Source: Streptomyces sp. MBT53
GTDB taxonomy: Bacteria; Actinomycetota; Actinomycetes; Streptomycetales; Streptomycetaceae
Direction: 5' to 3'
Assembly: GCF_016654115.1 (NCBI RefSeq)
Contig: NZ_JAEQAZ010000009.1
Location: forward strand, 1 to 64,000
Length of the DNA stretch: 64,000 bases
Shown here: in pieces, positions 47,854-57,218 of the stretch
Layout of the letters: each line of letters opens with the position of its first letter
How positions within the stretch are numbered: the first letter of the stretch is position 1
Notes under the pieces: generated by a model
The model's input: only the letters and a program-made list of their open reading frames with translations
Told to the model about the DNA's origin: nothing
The model's database searches: none
Translations under genes and position numbers: made by a program

Positions 47854-50396
47854 CCCGGCAGCCCACCCCCACCGACGCCCCGCCCACGGCCGACGAGGCC
47901 GAGCTCGCCAGGCGCCTCGGCGCGCTCACCCTGGAGCAGAAGGTGCGGCTGCTGACCGGCGCGGACTTCTGGTCCCTCCACCCCGAACCCGCCGTAGGAC
48001 TGCGGAGGTTGGTCGTCTCGGACGGCCCCGCCGGAGTCCGCGGCGAACTGTGGGACGAACGCAGCCCCTCCGTCAACGTGCCTTCACCCACCGCTCTCGC
48101 CGCCACCTGGGACGAGCAACTGGTCGAGGAACTCGGTGGGTTGCTCGCCCACGAGGCACGCGCGAAGGGCGTGGACGTCCTCCTCGCCCCCACCGTGAAC
48201 CTGCACCGAACCCCTTACGGCGGACGGCACTTCGAGTGCTTCAGCGAGGACCCGCTGCTCACCTCCCGCATCGGCGTCGCCTATGTGAAGGGCGTGCAGG
48301 GCGGCGGCGTGGCGGCCACCGTCAAGCACTTCGTCGGCAACGACTCCGAGACCCAGCGGATGACGCTGGACGCCCGCATCGGCGAACGCGCCCTGCGGGA
48401 GCTGTACTTGACGCCCTTCGAGGCGATCGTCGCTGAGGGTCGCGTATGGGCGGTCATGGCCGCCTACAACGGGGTCAACGGACACCCGATGACCGAGAGC
48501 CCGCTGCTGCGTCAAGTCCTGCACGACGACTGGCACTTCGACGGTCTTGTGATGTCGGACTGGTTCGCCGCCCGCACCACCGAGCAGACCGCGCGCGCCG
48601 CGCTCGACCTGGTGATGCCCGGCCCGATCGGCCCGTGGGGCGACGCGCTGGTGGCCGCCGTACGCAAGGGCAAGGTCGACGAGACGCTCGTGGACGACAA
48701 GGTGCTGCGGCTGCTGCGCCTCGCAGCCCGGGTCGGCGCGCTGGACGGCATACCCGCCGACACCCGGCCGCCGGAGCAGGACACGGCATCGGTGGCGGCC
48801 CGGCTGCGCGAGACCGCCGCCGCCGGATTCGTGCTGGCCCGCAACGAGAACGCCGTACTGCCCCTGAACCGCGCGGTGTTGAAGAAGGTCGCCGTCCTCG
48901 GCCACAACGCCGCCGTCGCCCGGACCCTCGGCGGCGGCAGCGCCACCGTCTTCCCGCCGTACACCGTCTCCCCGCTCGACGGCATCCGCGCCGCCCTCGG
49001 CGACGGCGTCGAGGTCACCCACGGAATCGGCGTCACCCCGGGGACCCGCACACCCGTGGCGCCGCTGTCCCACCTCCGCCTCCCCGACGGCACCGGAGAG
49101 GGCACCGAGGTCCGCTTCCTCGCCGCGGACGGAACCCTCCTCGGCTCCGAACTCCGTGCCGGAGCCGCCTACACCTGGATGGGTTCCTACGGCCCCGGAG
49201 TACCCGTCGACCAGGTCGCCCGGGTGGAGGTGCGCACCGTCGTCCGCGCGACCGAGGCCGGCCGCTACGCGATCGGCGGCTCGGGCATCGGCCGCTTCCG
49301 GATGGCCGTCGCGGGGGCCGAGGCCTTCGACGTACGGCTCCAACTCCCGCCGGGCGCCGACCTGGTGGAGGGGCTGATGACCCCGCCCCAGCAGCTGCAC
49401 ACCGTGGAGCTGGCGGAGGGCGAGGAGACCGAGATCCTCCTCACCCACGACATCGACATCGACGCCGACACCGAGGCCGCCTCCGGCTCCACGGGCGAGG
49501 CCATCGGTGGCGCGGTCACCATGTTCCAGCTCAATCTGCAGCCCCCGCACGGCAGCGACGACGAGGAGATCGAGCGGGCCGTCGCACTCGCCCGCGATGC
49601 CGAGGTCGCCGTCGTCGTGGTCGGCACCACCGAGGAGGTTGAGAGCGAGGGCTTCGACCGCACGACCCTCGCCCTCCCCGGTCGGCAGGACGAACTCGTC
49701 CGCCGCGTCACCGAGGCCAACCCGCGCACCGTCGTGGTGGTCAACTCCGGGGCGCCGGTGCTGCTTCCGTGGGCCGACGACGTGGCGGCCGTGCTGCTCG
49801 CCTGGTTCCCCGGCCAGGAGTTCGGCAACGCGCTCGCCGACGTCCTGCTCGGCGAGGCGGAACCGGGCGGCCGGCTCCCGACGGTCTGGCCCGCCTCCGA
49901 GCATGGACTGCCCACCACTGATCCGTCCGACGGCGTCCTCATCTACGACGAGGGACTGTTCATCGGCCACCGGGGCGCCGGCCGTCCCGAATGGCAGCCG
50001 CCCCGCTACGACTTCGGCCACGGACTCGGCTACACCACCTGGGAGTACGTCTCGCTCGACGCCCCCGGTGAGGTGGAGCCCGGCGCCGACTTCACGGCGG
50101 AGGTGCGCATCCGCAACACCGGCGCGCGGCACGGCAAGGAGGTCGTGCAGATCTACGTCGGCCGCCCCGGAAGCGAGGTCGAACGTCCGGTCCGCTGGCT
50201 GGCCGGGTTCGCCGTGGTCGAGGCCGCGCCGGGCGAGGAGACCGTCGCGACGGTGACGGTGGACGCGCGGGCCCTGCGGCACTGGGACACCGGGACAGGC
50301 AGTTGGACGGTCGAGCCGGGCACCTTCCGCCTGGAAGCGGGACCATCCTCCACGCGCCTGCCCCTCACCACCGACATCACCGTCGACCCGTCATGA
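47850..50396 (+). CDS. Glycoside hydrolase family 3 beta-glucosidase-like with PA14-like insertion
   Basis: 848 residues. GH3 barrel with [43 protein letters not shown] and nucleophile Asp237 in GLVMSDWFA; then the alpha/beta sandwich interrupted by a PA14-like segment (about 385-510, [17 protein letters not shown]), and a fibronectin-III-like end ([19 protein letters not shown] in part). The GTG start follows GAGGAGG and overlaps the GH42 stop (GTGA). No signal peptide. Expected activity is exo-beta-glucosidase or beta-xylosidase on imported oligosaccharides; the insertion shapes specificity. Confidence 0.93.
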   Translation: MTRQPTPTDAPPTADEAELARRLGALTLEQKVRLLTGADFWSLHPEPAVGLRRLVVSDGPAGVRGELWDERSPSVNVPSPTALAATWDEQLVEELGGLLAHEARAKGVDVLLAPTVNLHRTPYGGRHFECFSEDPLLTSRIGVAYVKGVQGGGVAATVKHFVGNDSETQRMTLDARIGERALRELYLTPFEAIVAEGRVWAVMAAYNGVNGHPMTESPLLRQVLHDDWHFDGLVMSDWFAARTTEQTARAALDLVMPGPIGPWGDALVAAVRKGKVDETLVDDKVLRLLRLAARVGALDGIPADTRPPEQDTASVAARLRETAAAGFVLARNENAVLPLNRAVLKKVAVLGHNAAVARTLGGGSATVFPPYTVSPLDGIRAALGDGVEVTHGIGVTPGTRTPVAPLSHLRLPDGTGEGTEVRFLAADGTLLGSELRAGAAYTWMGSYGPGVPVDQVARVEVRTVVRATEAGRYAIGGSGIGRFRMAVAGAEAFDVRLQLPPGADLVEGLMTPPQQLHTVELAEGEETEILLTHDIDIDADTEAASGSTGEAIGGAVTMFQLNLQPPHGSDDEEIERAVALARDAEVAVVVVGTTEEVESEGFDRTTLALPGRQDELVRRVTEANPRTVVVVNSGAPVLLPWADDVAAVLLAWFPGQEFGNALADVLLGEAEPGGRLPTVWPASEHGLPTTDPSDGVLIYDEGLFIGHRGAGRPEWQPPRYDFGHGLGYTTWEYVSLDAPGEVEPGADFTAEVRIRNTGARHGKEVVQIYVGRPGSEVERPVRWLAGFAVVEAAPGEETVATVTVDARALRHWDTGTGSWTVEPGTFRLEAGPSSTRLPLTTDITVDPS

Positions 50397-51967
50397 GCCG
50401 TGCACGACCGGAAGCGGACCCGGTGACCGCCCCGTGGCGGGGGACCGAGATCACCCTCACCGGGGTCCGCGACCACGCCAACCCCTACACGGACGTCGAC
50501 GTATGGGCCGACTTCACCCACGAGTCCGGGACGGTCCTGCGCCGCCCGGCCTTCTGGGACGGCGGCCGGACCTGGAGGATCCGGTTCGCCTCCCCGGAGC
50601 CGGCCGGCCGCTGGACCTGGCGCAGCGACAGCAACTGCCTCACGGACGAAGGACTCTCCGGGCGGACCGGAACCCTCGACGTCCGCCCTGCCCCGGACGA
50701 CGCCAACTCCTTCCACCGGCACGGCTTCTGGCGGATGTCACCCGGCGGACGCAGCCTGGTGCACGCCGACGGAACGCCCGCCTTGCTGGTGGCCGACACC
50801 GCCTGGGCCCTGCCCTGGCGGGCCACGGAAGAACAGGTGACGCAGTACGCAACTGACCGCCGGGCCAAGGGATTCAACGCGGCCCTGCTGATGAGCGTCC
50901 AGCCCGACATGGACGCGCGCGGCCCCCGCGACCGTACGGCCGACGAGGGGTTCGACGTCGGCTTCGAGGATCTGCCCACCGGGCACGTCAACGTCCTGAA
51001 CCCCGAGTACTTCCAGTACCTCGACCGGCTCACCGGCATCCTCCGCGACCACGGGATCGTGCCCGTCCTCCAGCCGCTCTTCCACGGCTTCGGCTGGAAG
51101 GGCCAGCGGGTGGCGGGCCCGGTGGTCCCACCGCAGGAGTACGCCCGCTACTGCCGCTATCTCGTCGCCCGCTACGGCGCCGCCCCCACCGTCTACCTGG
51201 TCGGCGCCGACGGCGAGGGCGGCGAACCGCAGATCGCGGCGGGCGGCGCGGAGATCGGCCGCTGGGACGGCTACGGCCAGCCCTGCGGCATCCACTACCG
51301 GCCGCACTCCGCCAACCGCGCCCACCAGAACGAGACTTGGCTGCACTTCCAGTGGTGCCAGACCGGCCACATGGGCGGACACGTCCAGGAGCGGGTCGCC
51401 GACATGTGGCGCAACACCCCGCCCAAAGCGGTCGCGAACGGCGAGCCGACGTACGAGAACACCGGCCGCCCAGGGCGTGCAGCGGGCTGGTGGCAGGGGC
51501 ACGAGGCCTGGAGCAACCTCTGCGCCGGCGGCACGATGGGCGTCGTGTACGGCGCGGCGAGCCTGTGGCAGTGGCGATTGCACGCCGACGAACCAGGCCA
51601 CGAGACGTACTTCCTCGCCGAGGACGCGGGCTGGCGCGAGGCACTCGACTTCGAGGGCTCGCACCACGTCGGCCGCATCTCCCACATCCTCGACGGCCTC
51701 CCGCTCACGGACATGCGCCCGGACTGGCACTCCACCCTGGCACCCCGGGGCCTGTCCGTCCCCGGCGAGCTGTACGTCTGCTACGCGGAGGAGGGCGGCC
51801 CGCTGATGATCACCGACCCGGAGAACGTCCCGCTTCCCTACCGCGTCGTAGATCCGCGTACCGGCGCCACCGTACGGGAGGGCGTACGCGCCACGGCCGG
51901 GGATCCCGTGCCCGACGAGGGAGGGGCACCGAGGGTGTACATCTGCCATGCCCCGAGGGGGAGTTGA
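50393..51967 (+). CDS. DUF5060/DUF4038 (apiosidase-like, GH140-type) putative glycoside hydrolase
   Basis: 524 residues. An N-terminal beta domain ([24 protein letters not shown]5060-like) precedes a TIM-barrel of the DUF4038 type ([53 protein letters not shown]). DUF4038 includes GH140 apiosidase, which releases apiose from pectic side chains, but many members are untested. ATG overlaps the GH3 stop (ATGA), closing the operon. No signal peptide. Candidate acidic catalytic residues are in DGEGG and NGEPTYE; assignment is by analogy. A 98-base gap follows before the next gene with no clear terminator. Confidence 0.85.
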   Translation: MSRARPEADPVTAPWRGTEITLTGVRDHANPYTDVDVWADFTHESGTVLRRPAFWDGGRTWRIRFASPEPAGRWTWRSDSNCLTDEGLSGRTGTLDVRPAPDDANSFHRHGFWRMSPGGRSLVHADGTPALLVADTAWALPWRATEEQVTQYATDRRAKGFNAALLMSVQPDMDARGPRDRTADEGFDVGFEDLPTGHVNVLNPEYFQYLDRLTGILRDHGIVPVLQPLFHGFGWKGQRVAGPVVPPQEYARYCRYLVARYGAAPTVYLVGADGEGGEPQIAAGGAEIGRWDGYGQPCGIHYRPHSANRAHQNETWLHFQWCQTGHMGGHVQERVADMWRNTPPKAVANGEPTYENTGRPGRAAGWWQGHEAWSNLCAGGTMGVVYGAASLWQWRLHADEPGHETYFLAEDAGWREALDFEGSHHVGRISHILDGLPLTDMRPDWHSTLAPRGLSVPGELYVCYAEEGGPLMITDPENVPLPYRVVDPRTGATVREGVRATAGDPVPDEGGAPRVYICHAPRGS

Positions 51968-52065
51968 TCCATGGGGAGAGGCTGCTGTGCGGCCCGTGTG
52001 TCAAGCATTTCGACCTCGTTCACAACGTACGGCAGCCGTCCCCTCGCCGCCCTACGATCGCGCGC

Positions 52066-53010
52066 ATGCTGATGCGTCGGACATTTCGGTTGATCATCGT
52101 GCTCGCCATGGCCCTGGCCGGAGCGATCGGAGGTGGTGTGGGAACGGCACAGGCCGAAGGCGGCCGGTCCTCGTACGATCGGCAGCTGCTGTTCTACAAC
52201 CACTCCTACGGCGTCTTCGACCGGGAGACCGCCGACGCCATCGAACACTCCGACTACCTGCGGGACTTCGCCAACTTCCAGGTCCGCACCACGACAGGCA
52301 CCGGCGGACAGACCTGGACCGGCCGCTACCTGATGGGCCGCGAGACCTACCTGGAACTGTTCGGCGTCGGTGACGTCGCCGGCCAGGACGGCACTCTCGG
52401 CTCCGCCGGGCTGGGCCTGTCGACCGAGCGCGCGGGCGACCTGGCGACGGTCACCGCGCGGCTGAAGGACGAAGGGGTCGCCGACCCGATCGAGTTCCTC
52501 CAGACCCGGGACTTCGGTGACGGTGTCCCCGTGCCGTGGTTCGACGCCATCCTCACCACCACCGAGTACGACGCCTTCGACGCGTGGGGGATGGAGTACC
52601 GGCCGGAGTACTTCGCCGACCCCCGCGGCAACACCGAACCGCCGCGCTATCCCGGTGACGTGGGCCGGGAGCGCTACCTCTCCGACGACTACCGCACCCA
52701 CCTCATGCGTGACGTGACCTCCGTCCGCATCGCGGTCACCGAGGGCGATCTCGCCGACACCGTGCCGCTTCTGCGGGCCGGCGGGTTCACCGTCCGGACC
52801 GTGGCGGGCGGTGGCGTCGTCGCGAAGGGCGGCGGCACCACGATCCGCCTCGACGTCGTACCGCGCGCGAACGCGGGCATGCAGCAGGTCGACATGTCGC
52901 TCAACAGGCCCGTGAAGGACCGGCAGGTGGAGCGGATCGGCAATTCGACCCTGACCGTCGGCCCCGGCAGCCGGGCCGTGTGGACGTTCGCCCACAACGG
53001 CACTCAATAG
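52066..53010 (+). CDS. Secreted DUF5829-like protein of unknown function
   Basis: 314 residues. A signal peptide (RRTFRLIIVLAMALAGAIGG region) with a likely cut after AQA near residue 30, then LLFYNHSYGVFDRETADAIEHSDYLRDFANFQVRTTTGTGG in part and WTGRYLMGRETYLELFG, a pattern I associate with DUF5829 secreted proteins of actinomycetes. YNHSYGVFDRETADAI with NxxY and the RYLMGRETY segment are the most marked features. Two ATGs two codons apart (52066, 52072) are possible starts. No catalytic motif is recognised. The neighbours give no functional hint. Confidence 0.8.
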   Translation: MLMRRTFRLIIVLAMALAGAIGGGVGTAQAEGGRSSYDRQLLFYNHSYGVFDRETADAIEHSDYLRDFANFQVRTTTGTGGQTWTGRYLMGRETYLELFGVGDVAGQDGTLGSAGLGLSTERAGDLATVTARLKDEGVADPIEFLQTRDFGDGVPVPWFDAILTTTEYDAFDAWGMEYRPEYFADPRGNTEPPRYPGDVGRERYLSDDYRTHLMRDVTSVRIAVTEGDLADTVPLLRAGGFTVRTVAGGGVVAKGGGTTIRLDVVPRANAGMQQVDMSLNRPVKDRQVERIGNSTLTVGPGSRAVWTFAHNGTQ

Positions 53011-53053
53011 GGGCCCGGACGGGGCCCGGCCCGTGCCGTGTGATGCTGACGGC

Positions 53054-53554
53054 ATGACTGCTGAGGACCAGATCTCCGTCGTCCGCCGGCCGGCCGGAGA
53101 TCTCTCCGCCGAGGACGGCACGGCCGCGCTGCTGACGGCCTACCACCTGCGCACGGAGGCCGAGAAGGGCCGTGCCGTCGCCGATGCGGACGGCCTGCCG
53201 GACCGCTACCGCGCGGAGATCTCGGACCCGCGGACCGCCTTCGCCGACGACGTGGTGCTGCTGGCGCTGAGCGGGAGCACCCCGGTGGGCTGTCTGGTGG
53301 TGACAGCCCCCGCCGACGGACGGTCGGAGATCAAGAGGCTCTGGACGGACCCGGCATTCCGGGGCCGGGGCATCGCGTCGGCCCTGCTCCGTGCCGCACT
53401 CGCACATGCTGCCGAAAGCGACGCGGGCACCGTGCGGCTGTCGGTGTGGAAATGGCGGACCAGTGCCATCGCCCTGTACGAACGGTTCGGCTTCACGGTC
53501 ACCGAGTCCTGGGACGATCGCGATCAACTGGTGTGCATGGAGCGCGCCGTGTGA
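53054..53554 (+). CDS. GNAT-family N-acetyltransferase
   Basis: 166 residues. The acetyl-CoA-binding motif A reads IKRLWTDPAFRGRGIASALLRAALAHA, with the R/Q-x-x-G-x-G/A loop RGRGIA, and motif B VWKWRTSAIALYERFGFT. These are classical GNAT features; the acceptor is unknown. ATG preceded by a weak GACGG. Its last 56 bases overlap the 3' end of the convergent exporter gene. Confidence 0.88.
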   Translation: MTAEDQISVVRRPAGDLSAEDGTAALLTAYHLRTEAEKGRAVADADGLPDRYRAEISDPRTAFADDVVLLALSGSTPVGCLVVTAPADGRSEIKRLWTDPAFRGRGIASALLRAALAHAAESDAGTVRLSVWKWRTSAIALYERFGFTVTESWDDRDQLVCMERAV

Positions 53555-55406
53555 GTGCTCCCCGCCCACAACTCGGCTTCCACGACGTCCCGTTCGGCCC
53601 CGCCTGCGTGGCCTCGGGTGTCTCGGCGGGGGCGGGCGGCAGACCGGCCGGAGCCGGTTCGGGGCAGGGTTCGGACTGGTGGCCGCCGCGCAGGGCCGAG
53701 GCGATCGCGGAGACCAGGGCCATGCCCGCCGCCACGCCGAAGACGATGGTCAGGCCGTGGTGGAACGGGCCGGAGACCAGCCGGGGGAAGAAGGAGTGGC
53801 CCGTCAGGACCGCACGCTGGGCCGCCGAGAGCTGGTCGAGGACACCGTTGGACGCGAGCAGATGCTGAATGGGGTTGTTGCCGAGGAACGTGGCGAACAG
53901 CGTGCTCACCGGCGGCAGCGACGCGGCCTGCTCGGCGGCACCGGCCGGAACGCCGTGTGCCTGGAGTCCCGTGCTCAGCGTGCCGGGCAGCGAGGACGCG
54001 AGCCCGGAGACCATCAGGGAGAAGAACACGCCGATGGACAGGGCGGTGCCCGAGTTCTGGAAGGTGGAGCGCATGCCCGAGGCGACACCCCGGTACTCGC
54101 TCGGCACGCTGCCCATGATGGAGGACGTGTTGGGCGCGGAGAACATGCCCTGCCCCAGCCCGTTGAGCAGCAGCAGCGCCGCGAACATCCCGTAGTCGAA
54201 GTCGATGGGCAACGCGAGCAGACCGACGAAGGAGAGTGCCACGACGACCAGACCGACCGTCGAGAACATCCGGGCGCCGAACCGGTCCGACAGATACCCG
54301 GACACGGGCCCGGCGACGAGGAACCCGACCGTGAGCGGCAGCATGAAGATGCCCGCCCACAGCGGGGTGTCCTCGTAGTCGTAGCCGTGCAAAGGCAGCC
54401 AGATGCCCTGGAGCCAGATGATCAGCATGAACTGCAGCCCGCCGCGCGCGATCGCCGTCAGCAGCGCGGCCAGGTTGCCCGCCGCGAAGGCACGCACCTT
54501 GAACAGGGCCAGGTTGAACATCGGTTCGGCGATGTGTGTCTCGATGTAGCAGAAGACCAGGAGCAGTACGACGCCGCCGATCAGACCGCTGAGGACCCAC
54601 GGGTTCCCCCAGCCGGTGGCGCTGCCGCCGTAGGGCTGGATGCCGTAGGTGATGCCCGCGAGGAGGATTCCGGCGCCGGTCGCGAAGGTGAGGTTGCCGA
54701 GCCAGTCGATGCGGCCGGGGCGGCCCGCCGAGGTCTCGCGCAGGCTCAGGTACGACCAGATCGTGCCGGTGATGCTGATCGGGACGCTCACCCAGAACAC
54801 CGCGCGCCAGTCGACGACGGCCAGCAGACCGCCGGCGAGCAGGCCGAGGAACTGTCCGGCGAGGGCGGTGATCTGGTTGACGCCGAGCGCCATTCCGCGC
54901 TGTCGGGCGGGGAACGCGTCGGTGAGGATGGCGGCCGAGTTGGCGGTGAGCATCGAGCCGCCGAAGGCCTGCACGATGCGCCACAGGATCAGCCACATCG
55001 CGCCCGCCCCCGCGCGGAACGGGTCCAGGGACAGCGCGACGGACGCGCACGCGAAGATCAGGAAGCCGATGTTGTAGATCTTCACCCGGCCGAACATGTC
55101 ACCGAGCCGGCCGAGCACGACGACCAGCACCGCCGAGACCAGCAGATAGCCCAGGATCATCCACAGCAGATAGCCGATGTTGCCCGGCGCGAGCGGATCG
55201 AGGCCGATGCCCCGGAAGATCGCGGGCAGCGAGATGATCACGATGGAGGCGTCCATCGTGGCGATGAGCACCCCGAGCGTGGTGTTCGACAGCGCGATCC
55301 ATTTGTAGTTGGGCCCCGGGGGAGTGTCCTTACGACGCCCGGAGCGCACGGCGCTCGACAAGGACGGCCGAGCACCGTCGCCGGGTATGTGCCCTGTCCC
55401 GCTCAC
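53499..55406 (-). CDS. MFS transporter, DHA2 (14-span) drug exporter
   Basis: 635 residues. About fourteen spans: first-span region ALSNTTLGVLIATMDASIVIISLPAI in part, loop motif GRLGDMFGRVKIYNIG, motif C-like GVNQITALAGQFLGLLAGGLL region, VDWRAVFWVSVPISI and SGYLSDRFGARM. The C-terminal 80 residues are a Pro/Ala-rich cytoplasmic tail, and the end of this tail overlaps the convergent acetyltransferase gene by 56 bases, suggesting recent extension of one or both genes. The GTG start overlaps the MarR stop by four bases, so the exporter is co-transcribed with its regulator. Substrate likely a drug-like hydrophobic compound. Confidence 0.92.
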   Translation of the reverse strand: MSGTGHIPGDGARPSLSSAVRSGRRKDTPPGPNYKWIALSNTTLGVLIATMDASIVIISLPAIFRGIGLDPLAPGNIGYLLWMILGYLLVSAVLVVVLGRLGDMFGRVKIYNIGFLIFACASVALSLDPFRAGAGAMWLILWRIVQAFGGSMLTANSAAILTDAFPARQRGMALGVNQITALAGQFLGLLAGGLLAVVDWRAVFWVSVPISITGTIWSYLSLRETSAGRPGRIDWLGNLTFATGAGILLAGITYGIQPYGGSATGWGNPWVLSGLIGGVVLLLVFCYIETHIAEPMFNLALFKVRAFAAGNLAALLTAIARGGLQFMLIIWLQGIWLPLHGYDYEDTPLWAGIFMLPLTVGFLVAGPVSGYLSDRFGARMFSTVGLVVVALSFVGLLALPIDFDYGMFAALLLLNGLGQGMFSAPNTSSIMGSVPSEYRGVASGMRSTFQNSGTALSIGVFFSLMVSGLASSLPGTLSTGLQAHGVPAGAAEQAASLPPVSTLFATFLGNNPIQHLLASNGVLDQLSAAQRAVLTGHSFFPRLVSGPFHHGLTIVFGVAAGMALVSAIASALRGGHQSEPCPEPAPAGLPPAPAETPEATQAGPNGTSWKPSCGRGALTRRAPCTPVDRDRPRTR

Positions 55407-55852
55407 AGTCGCTCCGCCAGTCGGTCGAGGAGGGGCAGGGCCGACGCGAGGGTCGCGCGCTCCTCCGCGGTGAACTCGTCGAGGACGGCCCCGAGCCGGT
55501 GCACCGACGCGGAGCGCCGCTCCGCCAGCACGGCGTGTCCCTCGTCCGTGATCTCCAGAATGCTGCGCCGCCCGTCCGCCGGATCGGGGCTACGGCGGAC
55601 CAGCCCGCGCTGTTCCAGCAGCGCGAGCGTGCTCGCCATGGCCTGGGGGCGGACCCGCTCCGCCTCGGCGAGGGACGTCGGCGACTCGGCGCCGTCACGG
55701 GCGAGCCGGGCCAGGACCGAGACTCCGGAGAGCGACACATCACCCACGGCGTGCGCCTGGCGCAGTCGCCGCGTCACCCGCCCCACCGCGAGCCGCAGCT
55801 CGGACGCGAGCCGGGCGGTGTCGTTCGTGTCGTGCGGACTGTCCACCTTCAT
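55403..55852 (-). CDS. MarR-family transcriptional regulator
   Basis: 149 residues. Winged helix with SLAEAERVRPQAMASTLALLEQRGLVRRSPDPADGRRSILEITDEG in part; the wing DPADGRRS is the family hallmark. ATG at 55852 chosen; an in-frame extension upstream would run through the inverted repeat TACTAACA/TGTTAGTA. First gene of a two-gene unit with the DHA2 exporter and divergent from a PfkB kinase. Likely represses the exporter until a phenolic or drug-like ligand binds. Confidence 0.93.
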   Translation of the reverse strand: MKVDSPHDTNDTARLASELRLAVGRVTRRLRQAHAVGDVSLSGVSVLARLARDGAESPTSLAEAERVRPQAMASTLALLEQRGLVRRSPDPADGRRSILEITDEGHAVLAERRSASVHRLGAVLDEFTAEERATLASALPLLDRLAERL

Positions 55853-55855
55853 GGG

Positions 55856-55903
55856 TACTAACACTAGATTTATCAGCCTGGACTGCTCAACCAATTGTTA
55901 GTA
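55856..55903. promoter_or_regulatory. Inverted repeat in MarR/PfkB divergent promoter
   Basis: TACTAACA (55856-55863) and TGTTAGTA (55896-55903) form a perfect eight-base inverted pair spaced by 32 bases; CAATTG lies next to the second arm. The AT-rich 72-base gap likely holds both promoters, and the repeats are candidate MarR half-sites. Confidence 0.5.
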
Positions 55904-55924
55904 AATCGAGCGAGGAGGTCACCG

Positions 55925-56812
55925 GTGGAGAGAGGACGCCCCGCAGGACTGTTCGTCGGGCTGTGCACCCTGGACGTCATCCAACTCGTGGACCACGCCC
56001 CGGGCCCCAACGAGAAACTCACCGCCCGGGACCAGGTGGTCGCCGCGGGCGGCCCGGCGGCGAACGCGGCCGTGACGTTCGCCCACCTCGGCGGTACGGC
56101 CACGCTGCTGACGGCGATCGGCCGCCACCCGCTGGGAGCCGGGGCGGCCGCCGACCTGAACACGCTGGGCGTGACCGTGCGCGACCTGACGGCCGACTCG
56201 CCCCGACCGCCCGCCGTCTCCACCGTGCTCGTGACCGCGGCCACAGGGGAACGCGCCGTCGCCTCGACCAACGCGACGGCACACCGGCTCGCCCCGCCCG
56301 ACGACCTCGACGCGCTGGTGGCGGCCTGCGACCTCGTAGAGTTCGACGGCCATCACATGGAACTCGCCGTCGCCGCGGCCCGTTCGGCGCGTGCCGTCGG
56401 CCGCAAAACCCTTCTCGACGGCGGCAGTTGGAAGCCCGGCACGGAGGAGCTGCTGCCGCTGCTCGACATCGCCGTCTGCTCGGCCGACTTCCATCCGCCC
56501 GGCACCCGCACACCGACGGACACGCTGCGCTTCCTGCGGGAGCACGGGGTCGGCCGGTCGGCGGTCAGCAGGGGAGCCGAGCCCATCCTGTGGGCGGGCC
56601 CCGACGGCGAGGGCACGGTCGAGGTGCCCAAGGTCCGGGTCGCGGACACCCTGGGCGCGGGCGACGTGCTGCACGGGGCCCTCGCCCATCACCTCGCACT
56701 CCAGGACCGCCTGACCTCGGAGGGCTTAGCCGACGCGCTGCGCACGGCGGCCGTCGTGGCCTCACGGGCGACCGGCTCGTTCGGGACGCGCGCATGGATG
56801 CGCGAGGGGTGA
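55925..56812 (+). CDS. PfkB-family carbohydrate kinase
   Basis: 295 residues. N-terminal GLFVGLCTLDVIQLVD and the glycine pair AAGGPAANAAVTFAHLGG of the ribokinase fold, and the C-terminal anion-hole motif VADTLGAGDVLHGALAHH with catalytic Asp in GAGD. Phosphorylates a sugar, nucleoside or related alcohol with ATP. The GTG start follows GAGGAGG. Divergent from MarR. The L in DVLHGA instead of the usual F is a minor change. Substrate unknown; fructose-like or ribose-like sugars are possible. Confidence 0.9.
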   Translation: MERGRPAGLFVGLCTLDVIQLVDHAPGPNEKLTARDQVVAAGGPAANAAVTFAHLGGTATLLTAIGRHPLGAGAAADLNTLGVTVRDLTADSPRPPAVSTVLVTAATGERAVASTNATAHRLAPPDDLDALVAACDLVEFDGHHMELAVAAARSARAVGRKTLLDGGSWKPGTEELLPLLDIAVCSADFHPPGTRTPTDTLRFLREHGVGRSAVSRGAEPILWAGPDGEGTVEVPKVRVADTLGAGDVLHGALAHHLALQDRLTSEGLADALRTAAVVASRATGSFGTRAWMREG

Positions 56813-56891
56813 CCCGGCCGACGCGCCAGGGCCTGAGAAGATCATCAGGAACGTACGCGTCACCGGGCCGTACGAACCAGGGGTGGGAAAC

Positions 56892-57086
56892 ATGATCATT
56901 GTGCTGCTGCTCGGCATCCTCGTGCTCGTCGTCGGCGGGTGCGCCTGTGTGGTGTGGGCCGAGCGCGGCGGGCCCCGTTGGGCGCGTGTCGTGGCGACCG
57001 TGACGCTCACCGCGAGCGAACTGCTGCGCAGCTCCGACAAGAAGCGCCGACGGGGCCTGAACCCGAGCAGCCAGGACGACGACTAG
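56892..57086 (+). CDS. Small single-span membrane protein
   Basis: 64 residues. One N-terminal membrane span (IIVLLLGILVLVVGGCACVV) followed by a basic stretch (SSDKKRRRGLN) and an acidic end. ATG at 56892, nine bases after GTGGG; a GTG at 56883 is an alternative. No family recognised. It follows the PfkB gene by 79 bases and is followed by a stem-loop, consistent with a real small gene. Confidence 0.6.
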   Translation: MIIVLLLGILVLVVGGCACVVWAERGGPRWARVVATVTLTASELLRSSDKKRRRGLNPSSQDDD

Positions 57087-57095
57087 CAGGACGGG

Positions 57096-57140
57096 CCGTC
57101 GCGGCACGTGCCGAACCGGTCGGGGAACGCGCCGCGACGG
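57096..57140 (+). terminator. Stem-loop after the small membrane protein gene
   Basis: CCGTCGCGGC (57096-57105) pairs perfectly with GCCGCGACGG (57131-57140) across 25 bases that are themselves able to fold (ACCGGT). It begins ten bases after the stop codon and ends 78 bases before the next start. Confidence 0.55.
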
Positions 57141-57218
57141 AACCCGGTTCCGAACCCCCAACGTGCCTAGACTGAGCCGTCGTTGATCGTTTCACCCGGA
57201 CGGTCTCAGGAGGACCAC

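Noticed and set aside
48084-50282. A long open frame of over 700 codons antisense to the GH3 gene
   Set aside because: Antisense frames of this size are normal in very GC-rich coding DNA; its translation is low-complexity and matches no family, while the plus strand has full GH3 motifs.
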